From contig NZ_JAAGXA010000001.1 in assembly GCF_010686755.1 (NCBI RefSeq), positions 558,001 through 622,000 on the forward strand: DNA of 64,000 nucleotides, given 5' to 3'. The DNA is from Nocardioides zeae. GTDB lineage: Bacteria; Actinomycetota; Actinomycetes; Propionibacteriales; Nocardioidaceae. The notes under the pieces were generated by a model. It was not told where the DNA came from, made no database searches, and saw nothing but the letters and a program-made list of their open reading frames with translations. Each line of letters opens with the position of its first letter. The stretch's first letter is position 1. Shown here piece after piece: positions 39,578 to 47,610 of this stretch. The translations under genes and the position numbers were made by a program.

Positions 39578-40213
39578 GTGAGAGAGGTGACCACCGCTGA
39601 GCCCTTCGTCGCGGCCGACGCCGACACCAAGGACTGGACCTGGGTGCTGGAGCGTGCCTGCGCCGCGTGCGGCGTCGACGCCGGGTCCGTCCCGCTGACC
39701 GCCGTCCCCCGGCTGCTCGACGAGGCGGCCGCGGCGTGGACGGCCGTGCTCGGCAGCGGCGGCAGCGGCGGCAACGGGAGCGACGGGGACGAGCGCCTGC
39801 GGCGACGCCCTCGACCGGGGGTGTGGTCCACCACCGAGTACGCCGCGCACGTCCGCGACGTGCACCGCGTCTTCGACGAACGGTTGGCTCTCGTGCTGGG
39901 CACCACCGGCGAGGACGTGGCCACGTTCGCGAACTGGGACCAGGACGCTGCCGCTGCGGTGGGACGCTACGACCTCGACGAACCCCGGCAGGTCGCGCAC
40001 GACCTCGCGGCGGCCTCGGCGCGGGTCGCGGACCGCTACGCCGCCGTCCGGCCCGAGGACGCGGGGCGGCGGGGCATCCGCAGCAACGGGTCCGCCTTCA
40101 CGGTGACGACGCTGGCGCAGTACCACCTGCACGACGTCCTCCACCACCTCCACGACGTCGGTGCTCCGGTGCCGGCGACCGCGTTGCCCACCACGGACGG
40201 GAGCACGGCGTGA
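39578..40213 (+). CDS. DinB-like metal-binding protein (mycothiol-type)
   Basis: Encodes about 211 residues of the DinB/maleylpyruvate-isomerase fold, a four-helix bundle. DTKDWTWVLERACAACG opens the protein, then VWSTTEYAAHVRDVHRVFDERL carries the first His ligand and LAQYHLHDVLHHLHDV the second set. Such proteins in actinobacteria often use mycothiol. The start is uncertain: the GTG at 39578 lies 7 bases after GATCAT and matches the leaderless pattern used elsewhere, while an ATG at 39569 would add three residues. The stop overlaps the DUF3046 start. Confidence 0.85.
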   Translation: MREVTTAEPFVAADADTKDWTWVLERACAACGVDAGSVPLTAVPRLLDEAAAAWTAVLGSGGSGGNGSDGDERLRRRPRPGVWSTTEYAAHVRDVHRVFDERLALVLGTTGEDVATFANWDQDAAAAVGRYDLDEPRQVAHDLAAASARVADRYAAVRPEDAGRRGIRSNGSAFTVTTLAQYHLHDVLHHLHDVGAPVPATALPTTDGSTA

Positions 40214-40404
40214 GGCACACCGAGTTCTGGAGGCGCCTGGAGTCGGCCCTCGGTCCGGCCCGGGTCCGCTCGTGGGCGAGCAGCCACGTCATGCCGGCCC
40301 TCGGCAACCGCACGGCGGTCGAGGCCCTGGAGGCGGGGGAGGACCCCAAGGCCGTCTGGGCCGTCGTGCACCGCACGCTCGAGCTGCCGGAATCCGAGCG
40401 GTGA
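40210..40404 (+). CDS. DUF3046 domain-containing protein
   Basis: Encodes 64 residues: [59 protein letters not shown]. This matches DUF3046, a small actinobacterial protein conserved just upstream of recA; its function is unknown. Its GTG overlaps the previous stop (GTGA), and its own stop overlaps the MFS gene start in the same way, so three genes are coupled. Confidence 0.92.
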   Translation: MRHTEFWRRLESALGPARVRSWASSHVMPALGNRTAVEALEAGEDPKAVWAVVHRTLELPESER

Positions 40405-41723
40405 CGGCGGGGTCGGACGCCGCCGCCCCGGTCGTGCCGTTCCCCGGAGGTCCCGAGGAGGCCACGCGGGTGCAGCGGCGCACGGTCCTGGTCCTGGTGC
40501 TGGCGCAGGCCGTCGGTGCCGTGGGCATCACCATCGGCATCGCCACGGCCAGCCTGCTGGCCCGTGACCTGTCCGGCTCGGACGCGCAGGCCGGTCTCGC
40601 GCAGACCGCCCAGGTCGTCGGGGCGGCCGCCGCGTCGTACGTGCTCGCGGGTCTGATGGCGTCGCGGGGACGCCGCCTGGGACTGCTCGCGGGGATGCTG
40701 ACGGGAGCGGCGGGCGCCGCGCTCGCCGTCGTCGCGGGCGTGGTCGGGTCGATGGCGCTGCTGCTCGTGGGGTCCGCGCTCCTGGGGGCGATGACGGCGG
40801 CGAACAGCGGGTCGCGGTACGCCGCGGTGGACCTGGCCGCGCCGCTGCGGCGTGGCCGGGCCCTGTCGCTGGTGGTGTGGGCGACGACGATCGGTGCCGT
40901 CGCCGGCCCCAACCTCACGGGGCTCTCGGGGTGGATGGCCGCCCGGATCGGCGTGCCCGAGCTGACTGGGCCGTTCGTCGTCGGGGCGGTCGCGATGCTG
41001 CTGGCCGCGCTCGTGGTCGGCGTGGGTCTCCGCCCCGACCCGCTGCTGACCGCGCGGAGGCTGGCGGCGATCGGTGCCGAGCCGGCCGTCACCCGTCGCC
41101 GCGGCATCGACTGGACGGTGGTGCGCGAGGTGCTGGCGACCCGCCCGGCGGTGACCGCCGCCGTGGTGGCGCTGTCCTGCGCGCACGCGGTGATGGTGGC
41201 CGTGATGGTGATGACCCCGCTGCACATGGAGCACGGCGGGGCCGAGCTCGACGTCATCGGGCTCGTCATCAGCATCCACGTGCTGGGCATGTTCGCCTTC
41301 TCCCCGCTCGTCGGCCTCGTGGCCGACCGCTGGGGACGAGGGCCGGCGCTCGGCACCGGCGCCGCCGTGCTGCTCGTCTCCCTGGGGCTCGCCGGAACGT
41401 CGCCCGAGGGGCACTCCTGGCACATCGCGACGGGCCTGTTCCTGCTGGGACTGGGCTGGTCGTTCGCGACGGTGGCGGCGTCGACCGCGATCGCGGACGG
41501 CACGCCGCTCGAGGCGCGCACGGACGTGCAGGGCGCCTCCGACATGGTCATGGGCCTGACGGCCGCCGTCGGGGGCGCGCTGGCCGGCGTCGTGGTGGGG
41601 GCCTGGGGCTTCGGCTGGCTCGCGGCCGGGGCGGCACTGCTGGTGCTCGTGCTCTTCGGCGCGGCCGCGGTGACGGTACGCGCCGGAGCGGTGCCCGCGG
41701 ACCCGCAGCACGACGCGTCCTGA
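40401..41723 (+). CDS. MFS transporter (drug-efflux type)
   Basis: Encodes 440 residues with twelve membrane segments. The A-type loop after helix 2 reads [14 protein letters not shown], and helix 4-5 has [17 protein letters not shown] second MFS loop [16 protein letters not shown] follows helix 8. Members export drugs or metabolites; the substrate is unknown. It starts at a GTG overlapping the DUF3046 stop. It lies directly before the recA regulatory region but is not likely to be part of the SOS transcript. Confidence 0.87.
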   Translation: MTAGSDAAAPVVPFPGGPEEATRVQRRTVLVLVLAQAVGAVGITIGIATASLLARDLSGSDAQAGLAQTAQVVGAAAASYVLAGLMASRGRRLGLLAGMLTGAAGAALAVVAGVVGSMALLLVGSALLGAMTAANSGSRYAAVDLAAPLRRGRALSLVVWATTIGAVAGPNLTGLSGWMAARIGVPELTGPFVVGAVAMLLAALVVGVGLRPDPLLTARRLAAIGAEPAVTRRRGIDWTVVREVLATRPAVTAAVVALSCAHAVMVAVMVMTPLHMEHGGAELDVIGLVISIHVLGMFAFSPLVGLVADRWGRGPALGTGAAVLLVSLGLAGTSPEGHSWHIATGLFLLGLGWSFATVAASTAIADGTPLEARTDVQGASDMVMGLTAAVGGALAGVVVGAWGFGWLAAGAALLVLVLFGAAAVTVRAGAVPADPQHDAS

Positions 41724-41759
41724 GCACCTGCGCGACACGCCGTGCGCCGGAGTCGCCCG

Positions 41760-41775
41760 TCGAACACGTGTTCGT
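41760..41775. promoter_or_regulatory. LexA (SOS) box of recA
   Basis: TCGAACACGTGTTCGT contains a perfect 14-base palindrome (CGAACACGTGTTCG) and fits the actinobacterial SOS consensus TCGAAC-N4-GTTCGA with one mismatch at the edge. A -10-like TACGCT follows at 41777-41782. It sits 164 bases before the recA ATG. LexA repression of recA is therefore expected. Confidence 0.88.
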
Positions 41776-41842
41776 CTACGCTTGCTGTCCACAGGCACGA
41801 GTTCGGGCCGGGTTCTCCCCAGGCGTCGCGCGGCGCTCAGGG

Positions 41843-41865
41843 TTGTCAGTGGCTCGGCCTAACGT
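41843..41865 (+). promoter_or_regulatory. PafBC-type (LexA-independent) promoter of recA
   Basis: TTGTCAGTG (41843-41851), exactly eight bases, then TAACGT (41860-41865) match the mycobacterial recA-NDp promoter element TTGTCAGTG-N8-TANNNT used by PafBC after DNA damage. It predicts a transcript beginning near 41872, about 67 bases before the recA start. Confidence 0.85.
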
Positions 41866-41938
41866 CGTGCTCATGAACTCACGCGGTGGCCGCCGGCCAT
41901 CGAACGACTCGGGCGGAGCCCGGAGGGAAGGACACACC

Positions 41939-42976
<1,038 letters not shown>

Positions 42977-42977
42977 C

Positions 42978-43586
42978 ATGACGGCCCGAGCGGCCGGATC
43001 GCGTGGTTCCGGCGCGGACGCTCCGGGGGACGACCCCTGGGCGCCGCCGCCGGAGGACGAGGCCGTCGCGGTTCCCGACGCGGACGTCGAGCAGGTGGCG
43101 CGCACCATCCTGCTCGACCAGCTGACGGGTCGTGCCCGCAGTCGCCAGGAGCTGGCGACGAAGCTGGCGTCGCGGGACGTCCCCGAGGAGGTCGCGCACC
43201 GTCTGCTCGACCGCTTCGAGGAGGTCGGCCTCGTCGACGACGCGGCCTTCGCCCGCTCCTGGGTGGAGGGCCGTCGCTCGGCGAAGGGCCTCGCCCGGCG
43301 CGCGTTGGCGCAGGAGCTGCGCCGCAAGGGCGTCGACGACGAGGTGGCGCGCGAGGCGCTCGCGGAGGTCGAGCCCGACGACGAGACGGAGACGGCACGC
43401 GTGCTGGTGCGCAAGAAGCTGCGTTCCATGAGCGGCCTCGAGGCGCCCGTGGCCACGCGACGGCTGGTCGGCATGCTGGCGCGCAAGGGGTACGCGCCGG
43501 GCACGGCGTACAGCGTGGTGCGCGAGGAGCTGGCCGCCCGCGGTGACGACGTCGACGAGCTCGACGATGCCGGCGAGGCCGACTGA
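42978..43586 (+). CDS. recX: Regulatory protein RecX
   Basis: Encodes 202 residues. The conserved RecX core is ARTILLDQLTGRARSRQELATKLASRDVPEEVAHRLLDRFEEVGLVDDAAFARSWVEGRRSAKGLARRALAQELRRKGVDDE, then RKKLRSMSGLE and a third repeat. RecX binds RecA filaments and limits their activity. About 40 N-terminal residues are low-complexity and acidic. The ATG lies one base after the recA stop, so the two are coupled. Confidence 0.94.
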   Translation: MTARAAGSRGSGADAPGDDPWAPPPEDEAVAVPDADVEQVARTILLDQLTGRARSRQELATKLASRDVPEEVAHRLLDRFEEVGLVDDAAFARSWVEGRRSAKGLARRALAQELRRKGVDDEVAREALAEVEPDDETETARVLVRKKLRSMSGLEAPVATRRLVGMLARKGYAPGTAYSVVREELAARGDDVDELDDAGEAD

Positions 43587-43627
43587 GCACTGCTCCGGCC
43601 CCGCGTGCCGGATGGGATAGTGGCCGG

Positions 43628-44476
43628 GTGGATCTCTCCTCCCTGCGCCTGCGGCCGGGTCCCGTCGACCTCGCGTCCCACCCCACGTCCGGCTCTCCGT
43701 GGTTCGACGGCGACAAGGCGGCGGGCAAGGAGGCGCTCGCCACGGTGGCTGCCGAGCTGTCCGACCTGCAGGAACGCCTCGTGGCGACCGGCCGCTCCCA
43801 CGGTGCGGGGGCGCCCAGCGTGCTGCTGGTCCTCCAGGGCATGGACACGTCCGGCAAGGGCGGCACGGTGCGCAAGGTCTTCGGTCTGCTCGACCCGCAA
43901 GGCGTGCGGGTCGCCTCCTTCGGTGCGCCGACCCCGGACGAGCTCACCCACGACTTCCTGTGGCGCGTCGCCCCGCGGCTGCCCGGTCCAGGACAGGTCG
44001 GTGTCTTCGACCGCTCCCACTACGAGGACGTGCTGGTCGCGCGGGTCCGCTCCCTCGCGCCGCCGGAGGAGATCGAACGCCGGTACGGCGCGATCAACGA
44101 CTTCGAGGCCGGTGTGCGGGCCGGTGGCACCCGCCTCGTGAAGGTGCTGCTCCACATCTCGCCGGACGAGCAGAGGTCGCGTCTGCTGGCGCGGCTCGAC
44201 GACCCGGCGAAGCACTGGAAGTTCTCGCCCGCCGACATCGACGACCGCGCCCTGTGGGCGGACTACCAGCGGGCCTACGAGGTCGCCCTCGAGCGCACGC
44301 ACCGCGAAGACGCGCCGTGGTACGTCGTGCCCGCGGGCTCGAAGTGGTACCGCAACCTGGTGGTGGCCCAGCTCCTCCGTGACGAGCTGCGCGCGCTCGA
44401 CCTGAGCTGGCCGTCGGCGTCGTTCGACCCGGACGAGCAGCGTCGCCGCCTCACGGAGCAGGACCCGCTCGCGTGA
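43628..44476 (+). CDS. PPK2-family polyphosphate kinase
   Basis: Encodes 282 residues. The PPK2 Walker A is VLQGMDTSGKGGTVRKV (residues 68-84), and the lid and catalytic region is VFDRSHYEDVLVARV, followed by WKFSPADIDDRALWADYQRAYEVAL and HREDAPWYVVPAGSKWYRNL. The family transfers phosphate between polyphosphate and nucleotides; the C-terminal features suit the single-domain group that phosphorylates nucleotides from polyphosphate. The GTG start follows GATAGT by 6 bases and seems leaderless. Its stop shares four bases with the next gene, a HipA-like kinase, which suggests a functional link. Confidence 0.93.
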   Translation: MDLSSLRLRPGPVDLASHPTSGSPWFDGDKAAGKEALATVAAELSDLQERLVATGRSHGAGAPSVLLVLQGMDTSGKGGTVRKVFGLLDPQGVRVASFGAPTPDELTHDFLWRVAPRLPGPGQVGVFDRSHYEDVLVARVRSLAPPEEIERRYGAINDFEAGVRAGGTRLVKVLLHISPDEQRSRLLARLDDPAKHWKFSPADIDDRALWADYQRAYEVALERTHREDAPWYVVPAGSKWYRNLVVAQLLRDELRALDLSWPSASFDPDEQRRRLTEQDPLA

Positions 44477-45237
44477 TCCCGGTGCAACGGGTGACGCGGT
44501 ACGTCACGCCGCTCCGCGAGGGAGGCAGCCTCCCGGGCGTGGTCGAGGCCGACGACCTCGGCACCTACGTGTGCAAGTTCCGGGGTGCCGGCCAGGGGCT
44601 GCGGGTGCTCGTCGCCGAGGTGCTCGTCAGCGGCCTGGCCCGCCGGCTCGACATCCGCACCCCTCGACTGGTCGGTCTCGACCTGGCCCTCGACCTGGCG
44701 CGCTACGAGGCCGACGAGGAGGTGCAGGACCTCCTCCGCGCGAGCGTCGGACTCAACCTGGGCGTCGACTTCCTGCCCGGAGCCTTCGGGTTCGACCACG
44801 CCGAGCCCCAGGACGCGGAGGCGGCCGCGCGCATCCTGTGGCTCGACGCGTTCACGGCCAACGTCGACCGCTCGTGGCGCAACCCCAACCTCCTGCGGTG
44901 GCACGGGGACGTCTGGGCCATCGACCACGGGGCGTCGCTCTACTTCCACCACGCCTGGGCCGGCGGCATCACCGATCCGGCGCGGTTCGCCGCCCAGCCC
45001 TGGAGCATCGCCGACCACGTCTTCGCCGACCGCGTCGCGGACCTCCCGACCGCCGACGACGCCGCGCGCGCCGTGCTGGACGAGGGCGTGCTCGCGGACA
45101 TCGCCGCCGAGGTGCCTGACGCGTGGCTCGAGCCCGTGGCGGGCGCCGAGGAGCCGGAGGCAGTGCGCGCGGCGTACGTGCGCTTCCTCGCCGCGCGGCT
45201 GGGCTCGCGCTCCTGGCTCCCGGGGGCAGGTTCGTGA
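44473..45237 (+). CDS. HipA-like kinase domain protein
   Basis: Encodes 254 residues resembling the small HipA-like kinase family rather than full HipA (about 440). K35 in TYVCKFRGAGQG could bind nucleotide. The catalytic loop reads DAFTANVDRSWRNPNLL with D132 as likely base and N137/N139 nearby, and the metal-binding aspartate is D151 in WAIDHGASLYF. HipA proteins are Ser/Thr kinases of persistence toxin systems; whether this one is a toxin is unknown. It overlaps PPK2 by 4 bases upstream and DUF3037 by 4 bases downstream. No HipB-type HTH antitoxin gene is near. Confidence 0.8.
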   Translation: MIPVQRVTRYVTPLREGGSLPGVVEADDLGTYVCKFRGAGQGLRVLVAEVLVSGLARRLDIRTPRLVGLDLALDLARYEADEEVQDLLRASVGLNLGVDFLPGAFGFDHAEPQDAEAAARILWLDAFTANVDRSWRNPNLLRWHGDVWAIDHGASLYFHHAWAGGITDPARFAAQPWSIADHVFADRVADLPTADDAARAVLDEGVLADIAAEVPDAWLEPVAGAEEPEAVRAAYVRFLAARLGSRSWLPGAGS

Positions 45238-45614
45238 GCGCGGCGATGCCGTACCAGTACGTGGTGCTCCGCTGCGTGCCGCGCGTCGACCGCGAGGAGT
45301 TCCTCAACGTGGGCGTGGTCCTCTACTGCGAGGAGGCACGCTTCCTCGACGTCGCATGGTCGGTGGACGAGACCCGCCTCGGTGCAGCCTTCCCGTCGCT
45401 CGACCTCGCCGCGCTCTGCCGCGCGCTCGAGTTCGTCGCGGGTGTCTGCGCGGGTGACGACCGCGGCGGCTCGGCGGGCTCGCACCCGATCGGCACCCGC
45501 TTCGGCTTCCTCAAGGCGCCACGGAGCACGGTGGTGCAGCCCGGGCCGGTCCACGGGGGCACGACGACCGATCCCGCCGGCGACCTCCGGCGTCTGCTGC
45601 AGCACGCCGTCTGA
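45234..45614 (+). CDS. DUF3037 domain-containing protein
   Basis: Encodes 126 residues: MPYQYVVLRCVPRVDREEFLNVGVVLYCEEARFLD, LDLAALCRALEFVAGVCAGD and IGTRFGFLKAPRSTVVQPGPVHGG. This is the DUF3037 pattern, often found next to HipA-like kinase genes; no function is established to my knowledge. The GTG at 45234 overlaps the kinase stop (GTGA). An internal ATG twelve bases downstream at 45246 could also serve. It is the last gene of the three-gene unit and is followed by strong hairpins. Confidence 0.85.
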   Translation: MSAAMPYQYVVLRCVPRVDREEFLNVGVVLYCEEARFLDVAWSVDETRLGAAFPSLDLAALCRALEFVAGVCAGDDRGGSAGSHPIGTRFGFLKAPRSTVVQPGPVHGGTTTDPAGDLRRLLQHAV

Positions 45615-45622
45615 CCCCCCGG

Positions 45623-45643
45623 CCCTCCACCCGAGGTGGAGGG
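45623..45643 (+). terminator. First hairpin behind DUF3037
   Basis: A perfect 8-bp stem CCCTCCAC / GTGGAGGG with loop CCGAG begins 9 bases after the DUF3037 stop. It is a likely terminator of the PPK2 operon. Confidence 0.65.
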
Positions 45644-45650
45644 TGACGGG

Positions 45651-45750
45651 GCGGCACTTTCCCCGGTCGACCGGGGAACACGCCACTTCGCCCATCAACG
45701 TTGATACGCGAAGCGGCACTTTCCCCGGTCGGCCGGGGAAAGTGCCGCTT
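45651..45750. repeat. Duplicated hairpin repeat with an 18-bp perfect stem between convergent genes
   Basis: The 28-base motif starting GCGGCACTTTCCCCGGTCG occurs at 45651-45678 and again at 45713-45740 with one difference. The second copy is part of a perfect 18-bp stem (AAGCGGCACTTTCCCCGG at 45711-45728, complement at 45733-45750) with a TCGG loop, a strong bidirectional terminator. Between the copies lies the perfect palindrome ATCAACGTTGAT (45694-45705). Confidence 0.8.
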
Positions 45751-45791
45751 GGTCCCTGTGGACGCGGAAGGGGCCGGAGGGCCCCCGGGGC

Positions 45792-46535
45792 TCAGACGGG
45801 GACGAGCTCGACGGCGCCGACGGCGTACCGCGCGAGGATCGTGCGCGCGACCTCGGGGTGCGCGCCCAGCGGGTCGGAGACCGCGACGGCTCCGGCCTCG
45901 AGCGCGAGCTCCGCCGAGCGGTCGGCGAGGAACCCCGGTGCGAGGAACAGCGAGGCGACCGCGATGTGACGGCGCCCCTCGGCGCGGAACGCCCGGACGG
46001 CCTCGCCGGTGGCCGGCGGGGCGGTCGACGCGAACGCGGCGGTCACGGGCAGCTTGTGCCGGGCGCCCCAGACGCGGGCCAGGCGGGCGACGGCCTGGTT
46101 GGCGAGCGCGTCGCTGGAGCCGGCGGCGGCGAGGACCAGCGCGTCGAGCTCTCGGACGCGCGCGGAGCGCAGCGCCGAACGGAGACGCTCGTCGAGGATC
46201 TGCAGGAACGCGGTCTCCAGGCCGAGGATGCCGGCGGCGCGGATGCGCAGCCCCTCGTGGCGGGCCGTGGCCTCCGCGATCGCGGCGGGCACGTCGACCT
46301 TGGCGTGGTAGGCGTCCGACAGGAGCAGCGGCACGACCACGATCTCCTCGTGACCGGCGCGCACCAGGCGGTCCACGACGGTGTGGAAGCCGGGCTTCGA
46401 CAGCTCGAGGAACGCCGACTCGATCCGCAGGTCCGGGCGCTGGGACCGCACCTCGGCGACGAGGGCATTGATGGTGGCGGCCGATCGGGGGTCGCGGCTG
46501 CCGTGGGCGAGGGCGATGAGTGCAGGGGCGGCCAT
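45792..46535 (-). CDS. Sirohydrochlorin chelatase (CbiX/SirB-like)
   Basis: Encodes 247 residues with two CbiX-like repeats. The first starts ALIALAHGSRDPRSAATINALVAEV and has GHEEIVVVPLLLSDAYHAKVDVPAAI with catalytic histidines; the second has LAAAGSSDALANQAV, RRHIAVASLFLAPGFLADRSAELA. Next to sir and cysH the likely role is insertion of ferrous iron into sirohydrochlorin to make siroheme for the sulfite reductase. Cobalt insertion is the alternative. GGAGG lies about 6 bases before the ATG. Confidence 0.88.
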   Translation of the reverse strand: MAAPALIALAHGSRDPRSAATINALVAEVRSQRPDLRIESAFLELSKPGFHTVVDRLVRAGHEEIVVVPLLLSDAYHAKVDVPAAIAEATARHEGLRIRAAGILGLETAFLQILDERLRSALRSARVRELDALVLAAAGSSDALANQAVARLARVWGARHKLPVTAAFASTAPPATGEAVRAFRAEGRRHIAVASLFLAPGFLADRSAELALEAGAVAVSDPLGAHPEVARTILARYAVGAVELVPV

Positions 46536-46556
46536 GGTGGCCTCCTTCCTGGGGCT

Positions 46557-46575
46557 CCGGGCCGACGCGGCCCGG
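46557..46575 (-). terminator. Hairpin between cysH and the chelatase gene
   Basis: A perfect 8-bp stem CCGGGCCG / CGGCCCGG with a 3-base loop lies in the 122-base gap, just upstream of the chelatase ribosome-binding site. It may end part of the sir-cysH transcript. Confidence 0.45.
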
Positions 46576-46657
46576 TGGGGGTGGTGCTGAGGTCGAGGGG
46601 CACGCGCGTCCGGGGTGAGCGTGCCGTGCAGGTGCTGCGGGTCGGCCGGAGCCGGCA

Positions 46658-47398
46658 TCACATGTGGATGCCGCACTCCGTCTTGTTCGTGCCGGCCCAG
46701 CGACCGCTCCGGGGGTCGTCGCCGGGTGCGACACGACGCGTACACGGCCAACAGCCGATCGACGGGTAGTTGTCGTACACGAGCGGGTTGACCAGCACCC
46801 CGTTGTCGGCGATGTAGGTGTCGACGTCCTCGTCGCTCCACCGCGCGATCGGGGAGACCTTGACCTTCTTCTTCTTCGCGTCCCAGCCGACGACCGGGGC
46901 GATGACCCGGTTCTTCGTCTCGGCGCGGCGCAGGCCGGTGGCCCACGCGTCGTACCCGTCCAGGGAGGTGCGCAGCGGCTCCACCTTGCGGAGCGCGCAG
47001 CAGAGGTCGGGGTCGCGCTTGAAGAGCTCCGGGCCGTGCTCCGCGTCCTGCTCGGCGACGGTCTGCTTCGGCTCGATGGTGATGACGTTGACGTTCATCG
47101 TCGCCGCGACCGCGTCGCGGGTGCCGATCGTCTCCGCGAAGTGGTAGCCCGTGTCGAGGAAGACCACGTCGATGCCGGGGGCGACCTTCGCGGCCAGGTG
47201 CGCGACGACGGCGTCCCCCATCGAGGAGGTGATGCAGAAGCGCTCGCCGAACGTGGCGAAGGCCCACTCGATGATGTGCTCGGCGGGCGCCAGCTCCAGC
47301 TCGGCGCCGACGTGCTGCACGATCTCGCGCAGCTCCTCGGACGTGCGGCCGGCGGTCTCGCTGCCGCGGTTGGCGCGGGCGGCGCTGGTGGCGATCAT
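46658..47398 (-). CDS. cysH: Assimilatory adenylyl-sulfate (APS) reductase CysH
   Basis: Encodes 246 residues. The PAPS-reductase fold shows ITSSMGDAVVAHLAAKVAPGIDVVFLDTGYHFAET. The paired cysteines LCCALRKVEPL and GCWPCTRRV bind a 4Fe-4S cluster and mark an APS-using enzyme, while the C-terminal ECGIHM holds the catalytic cysteine. It reduces APS to sulfite, which Sir then reduces to sulfide. The ATG follows a GGGAG motif by about 7 bases and overlaps the stop of the zinc-ribbon gene. Confidence 0.95.
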   Translation of the reverse strand: MIATSAARANRGSETAGRTSEELREIVQHVGAELELAPAEHIIEWAFATFGERFCITSSMGDAVVAHLAAKVAPGIDVVFLDTGYHFAETIGTRDAVAATMNVNVITIEPKQTVAEQDAEHGPELFKRDPDLCCALRKVEPLRTSLDGYDAWATGLRRAETKNRVIAPVVGWDAKKKKVKVSPIARWSDEDVDTYIADNGVLVNPLVYDNYPSIGCWPCTRRVAPGDDPRSGRWAGTNKTECGIHM

Positions 47399-47610
47399 GC
47401 GGTGGCTCCCTTCGAGGAGGTCGAGCCGACGCCCGCGGGGCGGGCGAGCTGGCCGACGTAGCGCAGGGTGAAGGCGCGGAGGCATGCTCGGCATTCCCAC
47501 GCACCGGCGGGGGAGGAGACCTGGCCCGTCTCGGGGTCGGTCACCTCGTGGGGCCGGAGGTCCTCGTCGGCGCAGTAGGGGCAGTGGTAGGGGGCGGCGC
47601 GCTCAGACAC
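47395..47610 (-). CDS. Small zinc-ribbon protein between sir and cysH
   Basis: Encodes 71 residues with two CxxC pairs: HCPYCADEDLRPHE and WECRACLRAFTLRY, a probable zinc ribbon. Its GTG lies inside the end of sir (8-base overlap) and its stop overlaps the cysH ATG, so the three genes are translated together. The position is conserved in actinobacterial sulfate operons from memory. A role as a redox or metal partner of Sir or CysH is possible but unproven. Confidence 0.8.
   Translation of the reverse strand: MSERAAPYHCPYCADEDLRPHEVTDPETGQVSSPAGAWECRACLRAFTLRYVGQLARPAGVGSTSSKGATA

Noticed and set aside
33643..40153. Giant open frames on both strands across lhr
   Set aside because: They are alternative frames of lhr, rich in Arg, Pro and Ala. 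The real Lhr frame has helicase motifs from end to end.
45511..46734. Minus-strand frame reading through the hairpin repeats at 45.65-45.75 kb
   Set aside because: It merely translates the palindromes and overlaps the chelatase gene in another frame; no start or domain.
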